Positions 32,466-42,796 of a DNA stretch of 64,000 bases are shown here, one piece after another; positions within the stretch are counted from its first letter, which is position 1, and every line of letters starts with the position of its first letter. The translations under genes were made by a program, and so were the position numbers. Source of the stretch: Mayamaea pseudoterrestris. Taxonomy: Eukaryota > Bacillariophyta > Bacillariophyceae > Sellaphorales > Sellaphoraceae. The stretch lies in contig BROI01000001.1 in assembly GCA_027923505.1 (NCBI GenBank), positions 1,210,501 through 1,274,500 of the forward strand. The letters run 5' to 3'. The notes under the pieces are model-generated. The model was not told the origin of the DNA. It was given only the letters and a program-made list of their open reading frames with translations, and searched no databases.

Positions 32466-33660
32466 GGAGGCCGTACAGGAATCATCAGCATTGCCCGCTG
32501 AGCCCTCCTATTTTTTCAAATCATGTTTGTTGTCAATGATGGGCCAAAAGTTTGTCAGTTGCACCTCAGCATCCATCACCATGTATACCACAGTGAGAAT
32601 GAACAGATCCAACACCTTGATGGATCTGTTAGCAGTGCACCTCAAGTGGCAAGTGATACTTCCAAAAGTTCCTGCAGGCCCCATAATACAACCATTATGG
32701 ACTTGAACAATAAATGGGACGCATAGACATGTCCATATGGGTGTGGAAGCCAGCACTATGCCCTGAGACTCAACACGTTCAACCAATGATTGAATGTGCC
32801 AGCCCAGCTCCCTTTTTAGCCACAGGGATCATCAGCATTGCCCGCAGAGCCCTCCAATTTCTTTCAAATCATGATCATTGTCAATGATGGGCCATAAGTT
32901 CATCAGTTGCACCTCAGCATCCATCACCATGTATGCCACAGTGAGACTGAACAGATCCAACAACTTGATGGATCTGTTAGCGGTGCACCTCAAGTGGCAA
33001 GTGAGACTTCCAAAATTGCCTGCAGACCCCATAATACAACCAATATGGACCTGAACAATGAATGGGACTCATAAACAAGTCCATTTGGGTGTGGAAGCCA
33101 TCACCATGCCCTGAGACTCCGCACATTCAACCAATGGTTGAATGTGCCAGCCCTGCTTCCTTTTTGGCAGATGGGATCATCAGCATTGCCTGCTGAGCCC
33201 TCCAATTTCTTTCAAATCATGTTTGTTGTCAATGATGGGCCATAAGTTCATCAGTTGCACCTCAGCATCCTTCACCATGTATGCCACAGTGAGACTGAAC
33301 AGATCCAACTCCTTGATGCATCTGGTAGTGGTGCACCTCAAGTGGCAAGTGATACTTCCAAAATAGCCTGCAGACCCAATAATACAATCAATATGGACTG
33401 AACAATGAATGGGACTCATAGACATGTCCATTTGGGTGTGGAAGCCATCACCATGCCCTGAGACTCCGCACATTCAACCAATGGTTGAATGTGCCAGCCC
33501 TGCTTCCTTTTTGGCAGATGGGATCATCAGCATTGCCTGCTGAGCCCTCCAATTTCTTTCAAATCATGTTTGTTGTCAATGATGGGCCATAAGTTTGTCA
33601 GTTGCACTTCAGCATCCATCACTATGTATGCCACAGTGAGACTGAACAGATCCAACAACT
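32466..33660 (+). repeat. Satellite array, family E (347-bp unit)
   Basis: About 3.4 units. The anchor ATCATCAGCATTGCC occurs at 32481, 32828, 33176 and 33523, 347-348 bases apart, about twice the size of the other monomers. I saw no clear similarity to A-D. The units starting at 32828 and 33176 each end in a perfect 27-nt palindrome with arms GCACATTCAACCA (33121-33147 and 33468-33494); the first unit has a worn version. The array stops abruptly at 33660, where a C unit begins mid-monomer. Confidence 0.9.
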
Positions 33661-34364
33661 AAGCCCTGTAGGTGCCCAAAATACACCAGAATGGTGTCAA
33701 CATCATTAATCCGGCTGCGCTACAAGATGGTAGGCTTGGCTGGTGTCTCAGGGGATGGCAATGTATTTGGTGACAACTTGTCACCAGTCTCATCCCGTAG
33801 ATGCCGTGACATTCAAGCACCCCTACAGCAAGCCCTGTAGGTGCCCAAAATACACCAGAATGGTGCCACCATCCTTATTCAGGCGGCACAATAATATGGT
33901 AGGCTTGGCTGGTGTCTCATGGGACGGCAATGTATTTGGTGACAACTTGTCACCAGTCTCAGCCCCCAGATGCCGTGAAATTCAAACGCCCCTACAGCAA
34001 GCCCTGTAGGTGCCCAAAATACTCCAGAATGGTGCCAACAACCTTTTTCAGGCTGTGCTACAAGATGGTAGGCTTGGCTGGTGTCTCAGGGGATGGCAAT
34101 GTATTTGGTGACAAATTGTCACCAGTCTCAGCCCATAGATGCCATGACATTCAAACTCCCCTACAGCAAGCCCTGTAGGTGCCTAAAATACACCAGATTG
34201 GTGCCAACATCATTGCTCAAGCTGCGCTACAAGATGGTTGGCTTGACTGGTGTTGTCAGGGGATGGCAAGGTATTTGGTGACAACTTGTCACCAGTCTCA
34301 GCCCGCAGATGCCGTGACATTCAAGCACCCCTACAGCAAGCCCTGTTGGTGCCCAAAATCATAT
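33661..34364 (+). repeat. Second family C block (about 4 units)
   Basis: 169-bp C units again. The block begins mid-unit (AAGCCCTGTAGGTGCCC) and matches the sequence from about 31244 onward base for base apart from scattered changes, including private variants such as ATTAATCCGGCTGCG and the ATAATATGG variant. It is the left part of a duplicated segment, not an independent array. Confidence 0.9.
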
Positions 34365-34965
34365 CCAGGACATTTGCCTGACGCATTGGGTATTTGGGTG
34401 GCCAGGGCATGGGGCGTTTGACAGGTAAGAATTTACAACTTGTGGTGCTGGCCATACCCACAGTGGAGGCCATACCCATGGTGTCAGCCTCCAGGCAGTC
34501 CTTTTTGCACCATTGGAGACTCTGCACCTGTTAATGGCATACCCTGGACATGTTTTGCCTGACTCATTGGGTATTTGGGTGGCCAGGGCATGGGGCGTTT
34601 GACAGGTCAGAATCTACAACTTGTGGTGTTGGCCATACCCACTGTGGAAGCCGTACCCATGGTGTCAGCCTCCAGGCAGTCCTTTTTGCACTCTGCACCT
34701 GTCAATGCCATACCCTGGACATGTTTGGCCTGACTCATTGGGTATTTGGGTGGCCAGGGCATGGGGCATTTGACAGGTCAGAATCGACAACTTGTGGTGT
34801 TGGCCATACCCACCGTGGAGGCCGTACCCATGGTGTCAGCCTCCAGGCAGTCCTTTTTGCACCATTTGAGACTCTGCACCTGTCAATGGCATACCCTGGA
34901 CAGATTTTGTCTAACTCATTGGGTTGTTGTGTCATTAGTGCATGGGGCATCTGACAGGTAAGATC
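34365..34965 (-). repeat. Second family D block
   Basis: Three to four inverted A-type units, with GGGTGGCCAGGGCATGGGG near 34396, 34577 and 34748. The first unit copies that at 31982 as part of the duplicated segment; the third is 10 bases shorter. The last unit decays near 34950 and the satellite block ends there. Confidence 0.85.
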
Positions 34966-35390
34966 TGAAACTTGTTGATTTTTTGCACCTCTCTCACCAC
35001 AAGTTATCCCCAAGCATAGCTGAACAGGATTAATGGATGCCATGGAGGGCTTCACAACGCCAAATGAACATATGGACCAAGGTTTTGGCCATGCAGGTGC
35101 TTATAAGGTTGTATGCCTTGTACAAGCATATGTATCATAAAAAAATTGAGTTATGATTCTTTGAGAAATTAATCTTCCTTGTAAAAGAATTCCTTACAAT
35201 CAAAAGTATAACTAGTAATATTGTATAGTGCCAAGTTGCTTACCGCCACTCATGACTAGTCTGGCCTGCGGCTTATAGTTGCTCCACTTGATGTGCCTCT
35301 GACCAGCTGCGAATCTAATCAACAGCTTTAAAACTTGGACCATGTTTTCTGGGGTGTGACTATTCTTTTCAGCCTCTCAACTTCCGCTGA
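34966..35390. other. Unique sequence at the right edge of the satellite block
   Basis: No repeat unit or convincing gene. The minus strand near 35300 reads PENMVQVLKLLIRFAAGQ, which could be a further piece of the dead gene to its right, but the match is too weak to claim. Confidence 0.3.
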
Positions 35391-35965
35391 ACAAGGAGCA
35401 ATACAGAATGATCCCATTCCATAATCAGCTTGTTGAGCAAGGCAACTTCTAGATAGTCAATGCACAAAGTCTTTTATGCCTGAAGCAAAGGCTGGAAATG
35501 AATCATCTTGGCCTGCAGTTTGCCAAGGGGTGCCGTGACAATGATCTGATGCGCTCACAATCTACTTGTTGCTCCACCTTTGTCAAATGTGACTGTGCAA
35601 ATGTTGTTGCTGATACAGTCAATTGTGCTCACTGTGACCCAGGTTGGATATTGCTTTGTGTAGTGGCAGCGAATGATCCAATCATGCTCATGTACCCATC
35701 AACCAAAACTGCACTTCCTCCATGAAATGACTCATCCTTGTTCCACCACCATGTTGACAAGTCTTCCAGTGAAGCAGCATATTCTTGCGCTATTTTCATA
35801 TCCAGCATATATTCCAGTGCACGTTGACCATCAGCATTTAACTTGTAACATTTGATGAACACGTCCGTTGTTGCTTGCGGCAAGACACTGGTTTCTGTAT
35901 GTTCTTGTTCGTGGCGCTGAAAGGGATATTACCCATCACAAAAGCTTGCCGGCTGAGCGTATCAC
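35391..35965 (-). pseudogene. Flavin amine oxidase pseudogene fragment
   Basis: The minus strand keeps three stretches typical of flavin-dependent amine oxidases (the LSD1/polyamine oxidase fold), in the right order. At 35883-35629, EYAASLEDLSTWWWNKDESF is followed by GGSAVLVDGYMSMIGSFA, matching the substrate-domain pattern E(Y/F)A-x-LxDhS-x-WDxD...GxxxhxxGY. At about 35540-35475, VTAPLGKLQAKMIHFQPLL matches the usual VTVPLGxLK...I.F.PPLP. After one in-frame TAA comes EVALLNKLIMEWD, matching GFGLLNKVVMEFD. The stop, the frame changes between pieces and the missing FAD-binding N-terminus make it a dead fragment. Such enzymes oxidise amines or demethylate histone lysine. Its place beside the satellites suggests it was cut up by the same rearrangements. 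Confidence 0.65.
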
Positions 35966-36865
35966 ATGTTCAGTGAGTGAGCCTTGCACATGTTAGTGGC
36001 TTAAATCACCATCAATGTGTTGTTGCTGGTTTTCCAGTGAGTGGCTGGGGGATTTATTTAGGGTTCTAGGTACTGGTAGTGAAATGTCCTCTGATTAGGG
36101 TGTTTGGGCCACCAAGCATATGAATCTTCAAGGTAGAGCCATTCATGATAGGAAAATCTGAGTCGGCAACACTTGGAGGCATCATTCGCTGGCTGTTAAA
36201 GTGATTTGAAGATACTTGTATCATAGCTATAAGCTGTACTCGTACATAACTGTAGTCGTTGACGCGACGAATCTATGACGCCAGACCTGTTCCGCACGAG
36301 AAACGACTCCGAGTCACGTGAACGCCATCATGTCCGTTTACTCTGTTATAGCCCCTTCAAATCGTTGTCAGCGGCAGTAGTTTGATTGGTCGTCATGCGT
36401 CGCTGCAAAACATCTTTGTACTTGTCGCACGACAGTCATTGGAAGCAAGAAAATTCTCATGACGTATCAAGCGAAGGCTAATTTTGAAGAACACGCTATC
36501 TCGGAGAAACTGCATTTTGGCGTCACGAAGATGAATTGCATGTACACTTTGATGCAGTCTGCTTGAGAGTCATTCTATCAATGGTCATTTGGAACAACTT
36601 GGTGCGGAGAATATCATGACTGGCGCTCGCATCCATGCAGCAAGTGCCTGTTGGCGGACGCACAACGTATGCGTCTCCATAAATCGCTCGTCGGTTGAAC
36701 CAGCGTGCAGCTTCAAGCCAAGTTGTGTGCGTGCCATTGCCGCACAGCCTCGTTGGACATCAAGTTGAGGTACGATTGGAGAAGGACTCCTTCGTCGGAA
36801 ATACCGTCTGTATCTTGCGCGCGTGTCTTTGAAGCTAAGAGTTGTTATTAGCGATTCAATTGACC
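35966..36865. other. Intergenic region upstream of the GKWTPEEE-domain gene
   Basis: About 900 bases with no gene or repeat that I can support. It should contain the promoter of the gene starting at 36866. Confidence 0.5.
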
Positions 36866-39392
36866 ATGGCCGCAGCTGCTGATCCCGTCCAATCTGGAGC
36901 GTAAGTTTATTGAAAATGATGATTGTTTGACAAAGCGAAGCTAGCTGCTGTCACTGCTGCTGCTGCTTGACTGCAGTACTGCAGTATCGTCCTCTTGATG
37001 GATCATGTCTTTCACTGCTTGTCATTGGTCCACTAGATACAACATACTCACCATGATTCTCTGTCTTCTACCCTTTCTACTGCATTCTACAGCATGAGTT
37101 CTCTTGTGCTGCAGGCTGCTCAATCTGCAGCCGCCGCCGATGGTTTGGTGCCTCCTCCATCCATGGCGAACGTGGGAGGATCCTCTGGAGCAGGAGCAGC
37201 AGTTCGAAATACTCCAAATCCTCCCGCTTCCTCCGCACCAGCCGCGGCGCGCAGCAACGCCAAGAGCAATAACAATAGCGGCTCCTGCTTGCGGCGCGGC
37301 AAGTGGACACCGGAGGAGGAAGCCTACGCCAATCGACTCATTCACGAGTTCAAATCCGGCTTGCTGCCGCTGACGGACGGAACGACGCTGCGGACATTTC
37401 TGAGCAAGCTGCTGAACTGCGATCCCATGCGCATCTCCAAAAAGTTTGTCGGAAGCAACTGCATCGGCAAGCAAGTCTTTCGAAGGCGCAACGCTGATCT
37501 TGCGCGACTGGCGCCGGAGCAGATTCAGCAGTCGAGATCGGAACTGTCAGAGTGAGTATATGATGTTTGTGTATATGTGTAGGAGAAGATTGCAGCATGT
37601 AAAAGAAGGGAGAGTGAATGGATGGAGTAATGAATGAATGGATTGATGCAGTGACTCATGCCGTGCCGACTCACATCATATTTTCCTTCTTCCATTCATG
37701 CATTGTTATTGTTACTGCAGATTGGAGCGACGATTCCTGGAGCGAGTCTCGCAGACGAATCGAGTCAAGAGCAGCGGCGTCGGCGGAGGAGGAAACAACA
37801 ATGCAAACAGTAACAACAATAATCAGGCGAATCACAATCACGCCAACAACATGAACAACATGGCGGCGCCAAATCATGCGCATGACTCATCCAATCAGCA
37901 ACCCGACTACATGAACAGTTTTGGAAACGTCAATCACAACAACAATCAGCAGCATCAGCTTCACAGAAACGCAAACGATCCACCGACTCCACCATGGCTC
38001 AAACCTCCCATGGGTTACAAGCATGGACAGGGACAAGTGTTTGCGCAGACTCATCTGTCGGGCGCCAATGCACGAGCGGCGGCGGCCGGAAGAGCCATGC
38101 TGGAAGGTTTGTCGAGCAGTCAGTTGCAGTCGGCACTGGGACAGCGCAAGGCAAGTACCGACTTTTCCGACTTGTTGCTGCAAGACTTGCAGCAGCGAGC
38201 GAGTCAGCAGAATCTATTTGACGCGGCCAACAGTGGCAACGCCGCGGCGGCGGCGGGACTCTTTGCGGCGGCTGCGGCAAGGCGCGAAGGGTTGGCGCAA
38301 CTGGCGGCGCAGAATCAGGGGCGACAGCTGGGCGGCGGCGGAAGTAGCAACAATAATTCATCGTCACTCAACGATTTAATGCTCAAGGCGGGTCTCTCGC
38401 GCGACCAATTGTCGCAACTGGCACGGGATCGAGGTTTGTCGTCCAACAATTCGCTGTCGCACATGATGAATCGGCAAAACTCGTTTGACGCCTTGATGAG
38501 TTTGGATTACCAGTCGCTCCAGTCGATTGACAATCTTGCGAATTTGATGCAGAACAGTCACGGCGGTAATGCGAATCATCATTCGCACCATGCATTGCAC
38601 AATCACTTTCCCGATTCCGGCATGAAGAATGCCGACTTTGGAGGTGTCACGTCAAACTCGTTTGCGGCAGCGGCGGCTAGTAACGGAGACTTGTCGTCGG
38701 CGGCGAGGCGATTGGCGAGCGCTGGTAGAATGGAGAGTTTGTTAAAGAATATCAGTCATTCCAATGTTCGCGACAATGGAGCCAGTAACAACTCGAATGC
38801 AACCTTGAGCAACTTGCTGCAGAGTGCGGGTGGCAACCTGAGTGCAGCTTCGCTTTTCAACGCGGCGAATAGTGCGTCGGCGGCTAGCTTGGCCAACTTG
38901 CTGCGGCAAGACTCGAGCACTGGACTGTCGGCACTGCGCATGCAGGAGGGTTTCAACCATCGCAACACGTCCGTGGACGATTTTCTAAGTCTCGTGGCGG
39001 CTGGCGACATTCCTCACCAAGATCCAAACCTGCTTAACGTTCCATTGCTCCATCAGCAGCAACAACAAGCCAATGGCGGAAGCAATGGCGCTGGATCAGT
39101 CAATGCGGAAACGGCCAAGTTTCTGGCGCAGCATCAACACTTGCTTTCGTCTGGCATGAGCAACTCGGCGCTGGCGAATGCACTTGCGTCGAGAGGATCC
39201 TTTGCAATGCAGCAGCAGCAGCAGCAATCGTCAAGCAATAACGGCAATGGCAACATCAATTCACACGCTGCAACCTCGTTTGCCTTGGCTCAGGCTCGGG
39301 CGAACGATGCGGCCAAGCGTAAATTGGACGACTTGTCGGGCGAGTTGGAACAGCAGCAACAACACAACGGCGCGAAGCAGTCATCCGTTTAG
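36866..39392 (+). CDS. Putative DNA-binding regulator with GKWTPEEE domain (3 exons)
   Basis: Exons 36866-36900, 37093-37551 and 37721-39392 join in frame (donors GTAAGT and GTGAGT; introns 192 and 169 nt) and give 721 residues. The 35-nt first exon has the start in a good context (ACCATGG). Residues about 81-145 hold a conserved domain: GKWTPEEEAYANRLIHEF, then LPLTDGTTLRTFLSKLLNCD, then PMRISKKFVGSNCIGKQVF. I know this domain from many diatom proteins of unknown function. The W-x-EEE start recalls a Myb/SANT helix, but the rest differs. A short coiled-coil-like LERRFLERV follows. The remaining 550 residues are rich in Asn, Gln, Ala, Ser and Leu, with NNNN, QQQQQ and AAAAA runs, as in transcriptional activators. 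A nuclear regulatory role is inference. There is no signal peptide or membrane segment. Confidence 0.8.
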
Positions 39393-39890
39393 TGAAGTGG
39401 TTGCGGTGTATATGGAGTTTCGTTAAATTCGTTTATAGTCTACATGTTAATCGAAATACAAGTACTGCAATGATACGTACATATACCCACCTTTGAACTC
39501 CTTATAAGCATCGATTCATTCTTGCGCCATTGTGTACATTCGAGATGTGACCCATTCCACAAATGACACGGAAATTAAAAGTCGTCGTGTCGGTATCGTC
39601 TACATCATCTTCATTTTGAAACATACTCGTATGCAGCGAGCAGCTGGCGCTAAATCAAAGCGCGTTTCCTCGGCCTTTTTTCAGTATCTGCCAGTACTTT
39701 CGACAGCGCAAATGACCACTTCAAGGCTTTAGTGATCAGCCTTGCTATCGAATCGCCTCGTAACGATGTGGTCATTAAGAAGTACAAGATGGTTTGGTCC
39801 GTCCTATGCATGAATGCCTCACTTCGTCTGATACGCGTGTTTGATAATCTACCGGTATATGCAAGCTATGACATGCCGCAATAATCGTTA
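39393..39890. other. Convergent intergenic region
   Basis: Two genes converge here, so this stretch holds both 3' ends. I see no further gene or repeat. Confidence 0.5.
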
Positions 39891-42031
39891 TCACGGGCTA
39901 CTTATTCCAGCGCTTCCCGTCTTCCCATTGTGATTTCGTGTACTGTGTGACGTGTAATGCAGCTGTTGCTGTTGTATACTGCTGCTTCTGCCCGCAAATG
40001 CGCTGCCTCCACCAACAATGCCCCCTGGACCCAAGGCAGCTGTTTGCTGTGTCGTTCGAGCCGCAGCTGGCAGTGCAGAGTAGTAATCGACCTGATGAAT
40101 CTTGACAGCCCGATGTATTGCCATCAACACGCGTTGACGATTGTCCAAGCATTCCTGTGTCATGGTAGGCGCAATGTGAAAGTGAGCATGAACGTCCACC
40201 ACCAAATGGTCCTCTTTCAGATTGGTCCAGTGCGCCTGCAAGGATTCGTCGGCAATGACGGTGGGGCAGGCGAGTCGTATCTCGTCCTTGATAGCCTTCA
40301 TGAGCGCAGGTAGCTTGTAAGCGTCCTTTTGGTTGAACCGGAGCGTCTGATGGACGTGTGAAAAGCTAGCGCGCGACAGGTTGTTTACGAATTGTCGACC
40401 AAGCTCTTGGTTGGGAATGGAAACCAAGCGATTGTCAGTGCCACAAATGGTAGTGTCTGTCCAGCCAATCCTTTCCACAACGCCCTGGAACGTCGTTGCG
40501 TCCTCGTCACTGCTTCCGACGACTAGCTGGACTACATCTCCTTGTCGTATTCGATCCGAGGTAGCAAGCCTGCGATCGAGAAGAAATGTAGAGAAGGGTG
40601 AGTGGTTGCAACAAACTAATACCGGCGTTGACTACTTGATCGGTTTCGTATAACTTACATTATACCGCTCCATATTTGCTGGAGAACCTCGTGCAACGAA
40701 ACAGCTCCCAGCAGACCTATAAAAATGGTTCCAAGCACCACTGCTGCCGTCAAACTGTTTGGAACTAATAATGCAGTCATTGGCGGCATGGCCGTCACGC
40801 TCCAAAAAAGCCATCCAAAGGCCGCCGTCGCGTATACAAACATGCTTGCCACTTGCTCCAAACGCAGACTAGCCAGCAAGTCCATTGGTCGTTGCCTCTG
40901 CTTCTCATGCGAGTAGTTGTCCGTGTTTAGTAGTCGCTGGAGGAATCGCCGCCGCACATACCACTGAGCAAGCAGCGACGTTTTGCGCGTCACCCATGCC
41001 GCATAGAGCGTCGTGCAAACAAACTGCGACGGGGATCGAGTCAACGTTGACGCAGATACAGTGTCAACGTATCCCAATCCAATGGCAAGCATTTGCACAA
41101 AGTCAATGGCGTGAACCACCAAGGCAATCTGAGCGAGTTGCTGTATGTAGCGAGCAATGAGAATCGCAAGTGGGAGTTTTCGGTCTTGTTGTAGTTTTGA
41201 CAGTGAATCATCATTGTAGTCTTGCTGCAGCTGCTGCTGCGTCGGTTCGAACGAAACATGATCAATGTTGCTGTAAGCATACTCGCTGGCAGCACCTGAC
41301 GCTACATTCTCTGACGGCGGCAACGGCATGATCAGTTTGACTGCAGGAACCAGCAAGTATCCAAGCATAGTCAGTAGTATGACATCCTTGTATGATATAC
41401 TCGTGGCTTCCGAAATGCATTTCCAAACCAAGTAAAGCTCCTGCTTGGAAACGACTCGGGACATGTTTCGTCGCAGTCGCGAGAAGCGGCCGGCGAGCGC
41501 CGATGTTTCCTTCATGCGAGTCGTCAAGTCTTGCACCAATTGGCGAATTATCGCAGCGTCGTCTTCGGATAGCGACGGCGGAGTGTATTGCTGTTGCTGG
41601 TAATGCTGCTGATTATGCTGCTGATTATGCTGGTTGAAATCTGATGGCGTTGGAGAAGCTCCTCGCGGTTTGGATGGAGGAGAATCGGATGAGGAAGCTG
41701 CTGCAGCAGAAACCGCTAATCCCCTCATCAGACATGTCATAATCATTATCAGCAGAGATTGATAAAGTAAGCGTCTGCTTCTCCTCCTTATTCTTGGTCG
41801 AGGTGCATGCCGCTGCCGATGGCGGCTGCGATGGGCGTCTATATCCGTCAGTCCGTTGTCGTCATCGTCGTAAACGATTGCAGCTTGCAGTAACAAGATA
41901 CTCCGTCGTATTGTCATATTATTATGCAGCAGATTGAGTTGTTCAGCGCCTTGTAGTCGAAAGAGCCTTTTGCCATGGTGGCGATGGTTCTCGGCTCGCC
42001 ACAAATTCAAAAACGTCGCTCGCAAGAACAA
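39891..42031 (-). CDS. MscS-type mechanosensitive channel (2 exons)
   Basis: Exons 42031-40659 and 40569-39891 join in frame through an 89-nt intron with a GTAAGT donor, giving 683 residues. The joined reading is WSGIM then LATSDRIRQGDVVQL. The segment after the junction is the MscS beta domain: RQGDVV, GVVERIGWTDTTICGTDNR, and the hallmark VSIPNQELG with VNNLSR. Before the junction lie several hydrophobic segments (around DVILLTMLGYLLVPAVKL, MFVYATAAFGWLFWSV and AAVVLGTIFIGLLGAV), the last being the pore-helix position. The basic N-terminus with a hydrophobic stretch (LLIMIMTCLMRGLAVSAAAA) may be a targeting sequence, possibly to an internal membrane or plastid. The C-terminus is low in complexity. 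The family releases ions under membrane tension and protects against osmotic shock. The first Met is assumed to be the start. Confidence 0.85.
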
Positions 42032-42109
42032 GTGTCTTAGCGGTTATCCAGAGAAGTGTCTTAGCGGTTATCGTGTGCCGTCCGAGCGCCCAATTGGCGA
42101 TCACTTTAG

Positions 42110-42395
42110 TGCAGTAGTATCCAGGCACATTGCAGTCTACTGAGACACCAGCCAGGCATACCATCTTGTAGCGCAGCCCTCCCGAAGAACCGGGCGAGAG
42201 AATTGTCCCCAAATACTGCACCCCTGAAACACCAGCCAAGCGTACCTCTGACAGTCAAAAAATGATGTTGGCACCATTCTGGTGTGATTTGGGACTATAC
42301 ATGCTTGCTTGGCATTTAACATCTGGCAGTGTTAAATGGACATTGCCATCTGAGAACGGCTGAGCGCACCTGAATAACAAGTTATCAACACTTGC
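42110..42395 (-). repeat. Worn family C satellite stretch, inverted
   Basis: Read on the minus strand, this stretch shows family C landmarks: CAGAATGGTGCCAACATCA, CTTGGCTGGTGTTTCAGGGG, GGGCTGCGCTACAAGATGG and then again CTGGCTGGTGTCTCAGTAG. At least two partial units are present, with insertions and losses. It lies 8 kb beyond the main block and in the opposite orientation, between two host genes. Confidence 0.75.
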
Positions 42396-42796
42396 GTTGA
42401 ACGCAGTCTCTTCTTAGAATCGATACCGACGATTTCGATTTACCAGTGTAATGGTGTGTGTAATTGTGTACCGGTGAGTACAAGTTACGACACTTGAACC
42501 AGAGTGGTTAGTGTAATTTGTATGATACAGTTCGACCGAAGAGTGTCGCAACAAAAACTGACGACGGCGTATGATGCATGAATATACACAAATGAAAGTA
42601 CTGTATTGCACGTACAATGAAGCATTTTGTGAACATATATCACATTTTCTAATTACCTAGCGCCATAGAGATTTCGTGACCAATAGCAGCGCATCTTTCG
42701 TTATCAACCAGCTACAGGAAGCAACGCGCGCCACAGCCAAATTTGTTGTAGCTAATTCCACAAGTCCGCTCCAATATAACTTTACATGTTGGCTCA
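42396..42796. other. Intergenic region
   Basis: About 400 bases between the worn satellite stretch and the 3' end of the reeler-domain gene. Nothing else can be supported. Confidence 0.4.

Noticed and set aside
15395-34965. CRISPR-like array
   Set aside because: Units are 169-347 bp of contiguous repeat with no short repeat/unique spacer pattern, and the genome is eukaryotic.
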